Source of the DNA: Spongilla lacustris
Taxonomy: Eukaryota > Porifera > Demospongiae > Spongillida > Spongillidae
DNA length: 64,000 nt
NCBI GenBank assembly: GCA_949361645.1
Contig: OX442427.1
Coordinates: 4,220,016-4,284,015 of the forward strand
Direction of reading: 5' to 3'
Below the pieces are notes generated by a model, which searched no databases, was not told where the DNA came from, and saw only the letters and a list, made by a program, of their open reading frames with translations. Below are positions 1-10,449 of the stretch, in pieces (position 1 is the stretch's first letter; each line of letters opens with the position of its first letter). The translations under genes and the position numbers were made by a program.

Positions 1-3000
1 GCATGTGCTTCCACTGCATACCTTGTTGACACATGTATACGGAGGGTAGGGGTGGTTAGAAAATGTTTAGCTGAGTCCCCACTAGTGAGACATGTGTGTG
101 GTACACCACTGTTGAGTTGGTGTAATTTCTGGGACACTGTCAAGTGTTACATAATGCATTGGGTGACTGCAGAATGGAGCAAATGTGTTTCCACTGGATG
201 CCTTGTTGAGCCATGTACAGGAAGGTTAGGGGTGGTTAGAAAAATGTTTAGCTGAGTCCCCACTAGTTGGACATGTGTAATTAACACCCCTGGTGTATGT
301 TTGTAATTTCTGGGACTCTATCAAGTGTCACAGAATGCATAGGTTGACTGCAGATGGAGCGAATGTGCTGCCACTGCATGCCATGTTGACACATGTATAG
401 GGAGGGTAGGGGTGAATAGAAAAATGTTTAGCTGAGTCCACACTAGTGAAACATGTGTGTGGTACACCAATGTTGAGTTGGTGTAATTTCTGGGACACTG
501 TCAAGTGTCACATAATGCATTGGGTGACTGCTGATGTGCTTCCACTGCATACCTTGTTGACACATTTACAGGAAGGGTAGTGGTTGTTTGAAAAATGTTA
601 AGCTGAGTCCACACTAGTGAGACATTTGTGGGGAAGACCCCTGGTGTATTTTTGTAAATTCTGGGACTCTATCAAGTGTCACAGAATGCATAGAGTCACT
701 GCAGAATGGAGCGAATGTGTGTCCAGTACATACCTTATTAAGCCATGTACAGGAAGGGTAGGGGTGGTTAGAAAAATGTTTAGCTGAGTCCCCACTAGTG
801 AGACATGTGTGGGGAAGACCCCTGGTGTATGTTTGTAATTTCTGGGACTCTATCAAGTGTCACAGAATGCATAGGATGACTGCAGATGGAGTGAATGCAC
901 TTCCACTGCATGCCTTGTTGACACATGTATAGGGAGGGTAGGGGTGGTTAGAAAAATGTTTAGCTGAGTCCCCACTAGTGAGACATGTGTGTGGTATACC
1001 ACTGTGGAGTTGGTGTAATTTCTGGGACACTGTCAAGTGCCACAGAATGCATAGAGTGGCTGCAGAATTGAGCAAATGTGTTTCCACTGCATGCCTTGTT
1101 GAGCCGTGTACAAGAAGGGTAGGGGTGGTTAGAAAAGTATTTAGTTGAGTCCCCACTAAGGAGACGTGTGTGGGGAACTCCCCTGGTGTATGTTTGTAAT
1201 TTCTGGGACACTATCAAGTGTCACAGAATGCATATAGTGACTGCAGATGTTCTTCCACAGCATGCCTTGTTGACACATGTATAGGGAGGGTAGGGGTGGT
1301 TAGAAAATTGTTTAGTTGAGTCCCCACTAGTAAGACAAGTGTGTGATACACCACTGTTGAGTTGGTGTACTTTCTGGGACACTGTCAAGGCATTGGGTGA
1401 CTGCAGAATGGAGCAAATATGTTTCTACTGCATGCCTTGTTGAGCCATGTACAGGAAGGGTAGGGGTGGTAAGAAAAATGTTTAGCTGAGTCCTTAATCT
1501 GTATGGAACACCCCTTGTGTATTTTTGTAATTTCTGGGACTCTATCAAGTGTCACAGAATGATGAGGATGTGCTTCCACTGCATGCCTTGTTGACACATT
1601 TACAGGAAGGGTAGGGGTGGTTAGAAAAATGTTAAGCTGAGTCCCCACTAGTGAAGCATGTGTGTGGTTCACCAATGTTGAGTTGGTGTAATTTCTGGGA
1701 CACTGTCAAGTGTCACAGAATGCATTGGGTGACTGCAGAATGGAGCAAATGTGTTTCCACTGGATGCCTTGTTGAGCCATGTACAGGAAGGTTAGGGGTG
1801 GTTAGAAGAATGTTTAGCTGAGTCCCCACTAGTGAGAAATGTGTGATGAACACCCCTGGTGTATGTTTGTAACTTCTGGGACACTATCAAGTGTCACAGA
1901 ATGCATAGAGTCACTGCAGAATGGAGCGAATGTGTGTCCAGTACATACCTTGTTAAGCCATGTACAGGAAGGGTAGGGGTGGTTAGAAAAATGTTTAGCT
2001 GAGTCCCCACTTGTAAGACATGTGTGATTAACACCCCTGGTGTATGTTTGTAATTTCTGGGACTCTATCAAGTGTCGCAGAATGCATAGGATGACTGCAG
2101 ATGGAGTGAATGCACTTCCACTGCATGCCTTGTTGACACATGTATAGGGAGGTTAGGGGTGGTAAGAAAAATTTTTAGCTGAGTCCCCACTAGTGAGACA
2201 TGTGTGGGGAACACCTCTGGTGTATTTTTGTAATTTCTGGGACTCTATCAAGTGTCACAGAATGCATAAGGTGACTGCAGATGGAGCGAATGTGCTTCCA
2301 CTGCATGCCATGTTGACACATGTATAGGGAGGGTAGGGGTGAATAGAAAAATGTTTAGCTGAGTCCCCACTAGTGAAACATGTGTGTGGTACACCAATGT
2401 TGAGTTGTTGTAATTTCTGGGACACTGTCAAGTGTCACATAATGCATTGGGTGACTGCTGATGTGCTTCCACTGCATACCTTGTTGACATATTTACAGGA
2501 AGGGTAGTGGTTGTTTGAAAAATGTTTAGCTGAGTCCACACTAGTGAGACATGTGTGGGGAAGACCCCTGGTGTATTTTTGTAAATTCTGGGACTCTATC
2601 AAGTGTCACAGAATGCATAGAGTCACTGCAGAATGGAGCGAATGTGTGTCCAGTACATACCTTATTAAGCCATGTACAGGAAGGGTAGGGGTGGTTATAA
2701 AAATGCTTAGCTGAGTCCCCACTAGTGAGACATGTGTGGGGAAGACCCCTGGTGTATGTTTGTAATTTCTGGGACTCTATCAAGTATCACAGAATGCATA
2801 GGATGACTGCAGATGGAGTGAATGCACTTCCACTGCATGCCTTGTTGACACATGTATAGGGAGGGTAGGGGTGGTTAGAAAAATGTTTAGCTGAGTCCTT
2901 AATCTGTATGGAACACCCCTTGTGTATTTTTGTAATTTCTGGGACTCTATCAAGTGTCACAGAATGATGAGGATGTGCTTCCACTGCATGCCTTGTTGAC

Positions 3001-5880
3001 ACATTTACAGGAAGGGTAGGGGTGGTTAGAAAAATGTTAAGCTGAGTCCCCACTAGTGAAGCATGTGTGTGGTTCACCAATGTTGAGTTGGTGTAATTTC
3101 TGGGACACTGTCAAGTGTCACAGAATGCATTGGGTGACTGCAGAATGGAGCAAATGTGTTTCCACTGGATGCCTTGTTGAGCCATGTACAGGAAGGTTAG
3201 GGGTGGTTAGAAAAATGTTTAGCTGAGTCCCCACTAGTGAGAAATGTGTGATGAACACCCCTGGTGTATGTTTGTAACTTCTGGGACACTATCAAGTGTC
3301 ACAAAATGCATAGAGTCACTGCAGAATGGAGCGAATGTGTGTCCAGTACATACCTTGTTAAGCCATGTACAGGAAGGGTAGGGGTGGTTAGAAAAATGTT
3401 TAGCTGAGTCCCCACTTGTAAGACATGTGTGATTAACACCCCTGGTGTATGTTTGTAATTTCTGGGACTCTATCAAGTGTCACAGAATGCATAGGATGAC
3501 TGCAGATGGAGTGAATGCACTTCCACTGCATGCCTTGTTGACACATGTATAGGGAGGTTAGGGGTGGTAAGAAAAATTTTTAGCTGAGTCCCCACTAGTG
3601 AGACATGTGTGGGGAACACCTCTGGTGTATTTTTGTAATTTCTGGGACTCTATCAAGTGTCACAGAATGCATAAGGTGACTGCAGATGGAGCGAATGTGC
3701 TTCCACTGCATGCCATGTTGACACATGTATAGGGAGGGTAGGGGTGAATAGAAAAATGTTTAGCTGAGTCCCCACTAGTGAAACATGTGTGTGGTACACC
3801 AATGTTGAGTTGTTGTAATTTCGGGGACACTGTCAAGTGTCACATAATGCATTGGGTGACTGCTGATGTGCTTCCACTGCATACCTTGTTGACATATTTA
3901 CAGGAAGGGTAGTGGTTGTTTGAAAAATGTTTAGCTGAGTCCACACTAGTGAGACATGTGTGGGGAAGACCCCTGGTGTATTTTTGTAAATTCTGGGACT
4001 CTATCAAGTGTCACAGAATGCATAGAGTCACTGCAGAATGGAGCGAATGTGTGTCCAGTACATACCTTATTAAGCCATGTACAGGAAGGGTAGGGGTGGT
4101 TATAAAAATGCTTAGCTGAGTCCCCACTAGTGAGACATGTGTGGGGAAGACCCCTGGTGTATGTTTGTAATTTCTGGGACTCTATCAAGTATCACAGAAT
4201 GCATAGGATGACTGCAGATGGAGTGAATGCACTTCCACTGCATGCCTTGTTGACACATGTATAGGGAGGGTAGGGGTGGTTAGAAAAATGTTTAGCTGAG
4301 TCCCCACTAGTGAGACATGTGTGTGGTACACCACTGTTGAGTTGGTGTCATTTCTGGGACACTGTCAAGTGCCACAGAATGCATAGAGTGACTGCAGAAT
4401 TGAGCAAATGTGTTTCCACTGCATGCCTTGTTGAGCCGTGTACAAGAAGGGTAGGGGTGGTTAGAAAAGTATTTAGTTGAGTCCCCACTAAGGAGACGTG
4501 TGTGGGGAACTCCCCTGGTGTATTTTTGTAATTTCTGGGACACTATCAAGTGTCACAGAATGCATATAGTGACTGCAGATGTTCTTCCACAGCATGCCTT
4601 GTTGACACATGTATAGGGAGGGTAGGGGTGGTTAGAAAATTGTTTAGTTGAGTCCCCACTAGTGAGACAAGTGTGTGATACACCACTGTTGAGTTGGTGT
4701 ACTTTCTGGGACACTGTCAAGGGATTGGGTGACTGCAGAATGGAGCGAATATGTTTCTACTGCATGCCTTGTTGAGCCATGTACAGGAAGGGTAGGGGTG
4801 GTAAGAAAAATGTTTAGCTGAGTCCTTAATCTGTATGGAACACCCCTTGTGTATTTTTGTAATTTCTGGGACTCTATCAAGTGTCACAGAACGAATAGGA
4901 TGTGCTTCCACTGCATGCCTTGTTGACACATTTACAGGAAGGGTAGGGGTGGTTAGAAAAATGTTAAGCTGAGTCCCCACTAGTGAAACATGTGTGTGGT
5001 TCACCAATGTTGAGTTGGTGTAATTTCTGGGACACTGTCAAGTGTCACAGAATGCATCGGGTGATTGCAGAATGGAGCAAATGTGTTTCTACTGCATGCC
5101 TTGTTGGGTCATGTACAGGAAGGGTAGGGGTGGTTAGAAAAATGTTTAGCTGAATCCTTAATGTGTGGGAAACACCCCTTGTGTATTTTTTTAATGTTTG
5201 GGACTCTATCAAGTGTCACAGAATGCATAATGTGACTGCAGATGTGCTTCCACTGCATGCCTTGTTGACACATTTACAGGAAGGGTAGGGGTGGTTAGAA
5301 AAACGTTTAGCTGAGTCCTCACTAATGAGACATGTGTGGGGAACACCACTGATGTATGTTTGAAATTCCTGGGACTCTATCAAGTGTCACAGAATGCGTA
5401 GGTTGACTGCAGATGGAGCGATTGTGCTTCCACTGCATGCCATGTTGACACATGTATATGGAGGGAAGGGGTGGTTAGAAAAATGTTTAGTTGAGTCCCC
5501 ACTAGTAAGGCAAGTGAGTGATCCACCACTGTTGAGTTGGTGTACTTTCTGGGACAATGTCAAGGCATTGGGTGCCTGCAGAATGGAGCAAATGTGTTTC
5601 CACTGCATGCAAGACCCCTGGTGTGTTTTTGTAATTTCTGGGACTTTATCAAGTGTCAAAGCATGCATAGGGTGACTGCAGATGGAGCGAATGTGCTTCC
5701 ACTACAGACCTTGTTGACACTTGTATAGGAATGGTAGGGATTGTTTGAAAAATGCTTGACTGAGTCCTCACTAGTGAGACACGTGTTTGCTACACCCCTG
5801 TTGAGTTGGTGTAATTTAAGTGTCATACTGCAGAATGGAGTGAATGTGTTTCCACTGCATGCTTTGTTGACACATCTACA
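1..5880 (+). repeat. Satellite S1, left arm (about 176-bp monomers)
   Basis: About 33 tandem monomers of roughly 176 bp run to 5,880, where the last units degenerate. Each monomer carries the landmarks TTGTTGACACATGTA, GGGTAGGGGTGGTTAGAAAA, GAGTCCCCACTAGTGAGACA, a TTTCTGGGAC block and GACTGCAGA. Two subtypes alternate. One has GTTGAGTTGGTGTAATTTC followed by ACACTGTC; the other has CCCCTGGTGTATGTTTGTAA followed by ACTCTATC. The true period is therefore often a dimer of about 351 bp. The array is already in progress at base 1, so it continues left of the window. I call this orientation '+' arbitrarily. No protein is indicated. Confidence 0.95.
1470..4280 (+). repeat. 1,405-bp higher-order tandem duplication inside S1
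   Basis: Two near-identical copies of 8 monomers lie in tandem (about 1,470-2,875 and 2,875-4,280). Matching points are 1,829 and 3,234, and 2,511 and 3,916, all offset by 1,405. A second offset of 3,332 bp (about 19 monomers) links 614-1,690 with 3,946-5,020. This is the pattern expected from unequal exchange within the array. Sequence divergence at the edges makes the boundaries approximate. Confidence 0.85.
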
Positions 5881-5889
5881 TAAAGGGAA

Positions 5890-6158
5890 AAGTACAGAAC
5901 CAGTTCAGCACTGCAGCTACACGGGTGCATGTAACCACATAGAGCAGAACATTATTGATCATAGACGGTATGTTGTACATGAACAAGTAATCATCAGTTC
6001 AGAATGTAAGCCCCGCGCATTTGTTTCCTGTTACAGACAGTGTTCAGAGAAATTAGCATCACTTTGAGCAGAACCAGCCCAACAACATGCAACTCGCTGA
6101 AACAGCTCGCACTGTAACATCCCACCACGCTAAGGTACGTGTGCCTCAGGGGAGCTAG
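5890..6158 (+). repeat. Block X, left copy (dispersed inverted duplicate)
   Basis: This roughly 270-bp single-copy-like block follows the S1 array. It matches the reverse complement of 14,645-14,921 along its length; shared anchors include CACTGCAGCTACACGGGTGC and GTGCCTCAGGGGAGC. This copy has lost many of the CpGs present in the right copy, typically as TG or CA. The AGGTAAGC splice-donor-like site of the right copy reads CAAGTAATC here. It appears to be a decayed copy, possibly of a promoter or first-exon segment. An open frame crosses it (to 6,067), but I see no recognisable protein. Confidence 0.8.
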
Positions 6159-6164
6159 GGCCTA

Positions 6165-6515
6165 ATAGGGGTCCCAATGGTGTACACATAAGAGGGGTCC
6201 CAATGGTGTACACATAAGAAGGGTCCCAATGGTGTACACATAAGAAGGGTCCCAATGGTGCACACATAAGAAGGGTCCCAATGTTGTACACATAAGAAGG
6301 GTCCCAATGCTGCACAAATAAGAGGGGTCCCAATGTTGGACACATAAGAGGGGTCCCAATGGTGGACACATAAGAGCGGTCCTGTTCGTGCACACATTAA
6401 AAGTTTTAATGGTGTACACAAAAGGGGGGTCCCACTGTTGTGTGGTCCCTATAGTGTAAACATTAGAGGGGTCCCAATGGTACACAAAACGGGGTCCCAA
6501 TGGTGATATACATGT
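6165..6515 (+). repeat. 26-bp minisatellite (GGGTCCCAATGGTGTACACA)
   Basis: About 13 copies of a 26-bp unit, GGGTCCCAATGGTGTACACA plus TAAGAR, start at 6,171, 6,197, 6,223, 6,249 and so on. Copies degenerate after about 6,400. Because 26 is not a multiple of 3, all three minus-strand frames read one another's peptide; none contains a stop, so three overlapping open frames of 87-124 codons appear. I treat these as a property of the repeat, not as genes. A decayed remnant lies beside the inverted block X at 14,520-14,640. Confidence 0.92.
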
Positions 6516-8340
6516 ACATTGTAGGTCACTCTGCAAACTAAATGAGGGATATCTTTACCCATTCTTACTACGAGCTATGCAGAGAGCTTCCTCTCCACTT
6601 GGTCACGTGTCTCTAAATTGCTGCTAAATTGATAGGTAAAAATTATTGCCTTACACTTACAAGTATGTCCCATGTGACACACACTGCCTTTTCTTTCACT
6701 ACCAGTAAGGTATTTAGATGCCTCAGAGGGGACTTCTCATACATTTGCACCATTGGTACCCCTCTTATTTGTAATGACTTTGTTATCTTGTAATTTGGCG
6801 GTGGAAAAAGTATAAGGTGAGTATGGAGGCAGAGTAACAGAACAGATTGGAGACTGAGAGATGTGGGAGACGTGTGAAAAATGAATGCATCAATGAATGA
6901 AGATATTCCTTCCTGTATATTTATACATGAGTGGTTTACATGTGTGTGTATGTGTGTGTGTTTGTGTTTTCTTAATTAAGACTAGTATTTTGTTTCTACT
7001 CAGTCTTCACGCTTCATGTGTGCCGGCACAGTTGTTACTTGCAAGCTAAAGAGGCAAACATTGAGACTTTGGAGAGATAAATTAAAAAAGAAACAAGACT
7101 TCTGGTAAAGGTATGTCTCCTCAAGTACATAAGTATGTGTCTGCATGTCTTTATGTTCTCCACACTAGGACCGTGCTTCTTTGGATGAAGTAACAACTGG
7201 AGATACCGATTAATCCTTTCCTACTGCATAATGGAAATTTGTCTTAGTGACATGACTATCTTTTTTTGTTTTGTGTAGTGTATTTATTGCAAATATCAAT
7301 TTTTAGAAGCTTGATGTGGTAATATGTATCGTGTGTACAAGAAAGCGTAGGAGAGTGTGTGTGTGTGTGTGTAGCTATTTCACTATTAATCAACTAAACT
7401 CATGGTCCAGGAAACAGAACTGCCACCCTCTGTTTTGGAAGCTGAGAGACCTCTTTTCAACTGCCTAAAATAGGTACCTTTCTCTCTATCACTGAGGCAG
7501 ATGACACAGTGGAACCTTTCTGTAACTGAGACTTCTGTGCAACAGAGGAATTACTCCCCACTGCTTGTGCAACCATAGGACCTTTATCTGTGCATGTTGG
7601 ACAGAGGAACCTTTCTTTCTGCTTTCATGAATATGTGTGAGATAGGATGGGTAGGAGGATTGTGGGAGGTTGCAGGTGTCATAATCAATGCAAATTATTC
7701 ATAGAGGTCATGGGGAGGTGTTTTAAGCCCCTCCTCTTACTGCACTACTAGACATCAAAGGAATACAGAAACATAACATTCTGTTTGCTTTCTCATGCTC
7801 CTATTGGCCTGCAGGTACATGTGATACAGTTCATAAGGTCAGATACTCCCAAGAAAAAGGCTCTTCTACACCACACACATGCACTCCCAAAGGATACATG
7901 TAACAGCCAGCAACTTCATTCGTTCACACTCCTATCCCATCCTCACCATACATCTATCTGTCACCTTTCTACAACTTTATCTCCCTGTCTCCCATCTCCC
8001 TATGGTAAGAAACTACATTTAGGTCTGGTGAGTTATTCTATGCCCCCATGCACGTGACCACACAAGTGTGTGTGCAGTTAAACCTAACCATGTTCTCACA
8101 ATTACACAAATAAAAAAGATACTGTTAAAAATAGACTGAATTTTAAAATCACAGTCTCACATATTTACATATACAAATGCAAACACACACAATAATACAT
8201 TGACACTAATACAGATAACATATAAGATAATATGGTACCTATGTTAATATCCTCCATCAGATTGAATACATTTTGATGTAGGACTGAAAAGCAATAAACC
8301 TCAATATCACGTGCCTGTGAGAAAGTACAGGAAATAAGGA
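6516..8340. other. Unassigned DNA with TG microsatellites
   Basis: I find no recognisable gene here. Short TG-rich microsatellites lie at 6,941-6,966 and 7,355-7,372. The longest open frame (7,785-8,057, plus strand, 90 codons) has low complexity, begins within anonymous sequence and resembles no family I know. From 7,440 to 7,625 a degenerate motif close to GGAACCTTTCT or AGGACCTTTATCTG recurs about every 30-40 bp, resembling an old, badly decayed short tandem repeat. A related texture recurs at 10,190-10,420. Confidence 0.6.
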
Positions 8341-8360
8341 TCAATTAGCTGTAGTGCATT

Positions 8361-8470
8361 TTGGCGGGAACCAATAGAAACACTCCACTGTGATTGGGTG
8401 GGAACCAATAGAATCACTCCAGCACTGTGATAGGCGGGAACCAATAGAATTGCTCCACTGCACTATAAAA
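8361..8470 (+). promoter_or_regulatory. Transposase promoter: three E2F/CCAAT modules and a TATA box
   Basis: Three tandem modules of 34-36 bp each begin GGCGGGAACCAATAGAA or a close variant. The GGYGGGAA motifs are at 8,363, 8,397 and 8,433, each directly followed by CCAAT at 8,371, 8,405 and 8,441. The first module reads TTTTGGCGGGAA, a textbook E2F-type site. A TATA box (TATAAAA) lies at 8,464-8,470, 46 bp before the chosen ATG at 8,516. This predicts a transcription start near 8,495 and a very short leader. S-phase-linked expression would be an inference from known E2F biology. Confidence 0.7.
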
Positions 8471-8515
8471 GCACTGCAGGAAAAAAAACTACATACTGAA
8501 GTCATTTTGTACAGC

Positions 8516-9589
8516 ATGTCTGGAGCAAAGCTTACAAAGGATCAGAGAGTGACTATTGTGATGCTTTATGCAGAAACGAGAAATGCAAGTGAAACAGTTA
8601 GACAGTTCAAGGTGAAGTATCCTGGACATGGCACTCTAAGCCCATCCACTGTGCTAAGGACAGTGAAACGATTCTATGACACTGGTGGCACAGATGATCG
8701 TAAGCATTCAGGGAGGAGGAGAAGTGGAAGAAGTCCAGTCAACATACAGGCTATAGATAGGAAAATCAATGATGACCTTGAGTTATCATTGAGGCGAATA
8801 TCATGTGCCACAGATATACCATGTAGCACAGTACGAACAATTGTCAGAAAAGACTTGAAGATGAAAGCTTACAGGAGCAGAATGGTTCAGGAACTGAAAG
8901 AAGGAGACCACGAGAAAAGAGTGGAATGGGCAGAGGAATGGTTGGAGAAGGTCGAGTACAACAATGAATATGAGGAGAATATTTTGTGGATGGATGAGGC
9001 AATATTTAAATTAAATGGTAAAGTAAACATCCATAATGCAATCACATGGGCCAAAACCAATCCTCGAAAAACAGTTGACAGGGCATATAAAAAGGAAGGC
9101 ATCATGGTCTGGTGTGGACTCCTTAATGATGAAATCATAGGACCATACTTTTTTGAACAGGGCACAGTGACAGGAAAGTCATATCTAGGAATGTTAAAAC
9201 GACTTTGACCATATCTCCAATCATCTCTTGATGAGGACAAAATTGAGGAAATAATATTTCAACAAGATGGAGCACCATCTCACTATTTTCATGAAGTCAC
9301 AGAATGGCTAAACAACACCTTCGAGGACAGATGGATGGGCCATGGAGGGCCAATTCCATGACCTGCAAGAAGTCCAGATTTGACACATTTGGATTCTTGG
9401 CTTTGGGGTTACCTGAAAGGAATTGTGTACGCACAGAGCCCCAAAACAATCCCAGACCTCAAACAAGCCATATCAGATGCCATCAGTGATACACCGAACC
9501 AAATGGTTAAAAATGCTACTAAATGTGTAACTAAAAGAGCACAAAAGATTGTTGAAGTTTTAGGACTACATATAGAAAACTACTTTTAG
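8516..9589 (+). pseudogene. Tc1/mariner-superfamily transposase (D-41-D type), two stop codons
   Basis: A DNA-transposon transposase that would cut and rejoin element ends at TA targets. The start is ATG 8,516, just downstream of a TATA box; an upstream in-frame start at 8,390 lies inside the promoter and is rejected. The frame spans 358 codons including stop. Residues 1-115 are a helix-turn-helix DNA-binding region (LTKDQRVTIVMLY, ETVRQF, SPSTVLRTVKRF). The catalytic domain shows D160 (LWMDEAIF), D251 (QQDGAPSHY) and a third D at 293 in SPDLTHLDSWLWGYLK. That is 41 residues between the last two, fitting the rosa-like DD41D branch rather than DD34D mariner. The frame is intact except for TGA at codon 231 (9,206-9,208) and TGA at codon 282 (9,359-9,361). 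No frameshift is seen, so inactivation looks recent. The family is clear; the exact clade is inference. I could not find terminal inverted repeats. Confidence 0.9.
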
Positions 9590-10449
9590 AACTTATTTGT
9601 GCAAGCTGTTATGTCAATATTGTAATCCAAGTGCATATTATTGTAACTGCGAGTTAATTTGTATTAACAGTACAGTGATCCAAAGTCACTTGCCATTCAA
9701 ACTTGCACAACCATAACCCTCTCTCCCAGAACAAGTTACAGTAGCTCCCTCTGTCAATGTGCATTGCCCTATTGTGGGTGGAGCTCATTATAACTACATA
9801 GGATTCCACAAATGCACATAACTCCCTTCATATTTGCATGTTATTTCTAAAAACTGTACATACAGGTCTTTACACACATAAACACAAAATGGGAGTCATG
9901 TGACCTTGACAATTCTTTATCATGTAGTACACTTGAAGATGGAGGTAAAAGATTGGTATATCCAGTTCTTTATTCCTCCATCACTGGGGACAGTGCATGG
10001 TCCAGGGCATAAAGACAAGTGCATAGAGACGTACTTGAGGCAGCACAACTCTACTCTGCAGGTACATCACATACCACTGATTCCTGAAATAGAAGGGGTA
10101 CCATATAGCTCAAGCACTCAGTACTAGTGTAAAAAATGAGCACTAATGCACAAACACTTTAGAACCTTCACTGTAAGTTAGACACAGACACCATTATCCA
10201 CAATTTAGACAGTTAGACCCCTTTGTACATAGCTGACAATTTATACCAGTCATGGTGAGAGACAACCCATTCATACCAGAAAGGCAGAGAGACCTTTATC
10301 CACACAGCAACACCTATGTAATAATGAGATAGAGAGATTTCTCTCAACCAGTCCGCACACTATCATCTTGAGACACACAAGCCACTTTTAGCAGTCAGAA
10401 AGAGAGATAAATATCTATCAGTAACAGTCTGAAACACCCCACTGTTCCT
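9590..10449. other. Unassigned DNA between transposase and S1 right arm
   Basis: No gene is recognised. The open frame at 9,900-10,127 (75 codons) has no family resemblance. At 9,671-9,691 the sequence TACAGTGATCCAAAGTCAC resembles, with small gaps, the reverse complement of the mariner-type end at 15,879-15,900. From 10,190 to 10,420 there is a degenerate 35-40-bp texture with recurring GAGAGACCTTTATCC-like and TTAGACCCCTTTGT-like words, similar to 7,440-7,625. Confidence 0.5.

Noticed and set aside
8390..8515. In-frame upstream start for the transposase at 8,390
   Set aside because: It would place the start codon among the CCAAT boxes and upstream of the TATA box. The added 42 residues have no family similarity, whereas ATG 8,516 begins the typical DNA-binding domain.
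8887..9240. Minus-strand 117-codon frame
   Set aside because: It is antisense to the transposase catalytic domain and has no independent similarity.
8090..9720. Terminal inverted repeats of the transposase element
   Set aside because: I compared both flanks and found no convincing inverted pair. The 9,671 motif points away from the gene, so it cannot be its 3' end as read.
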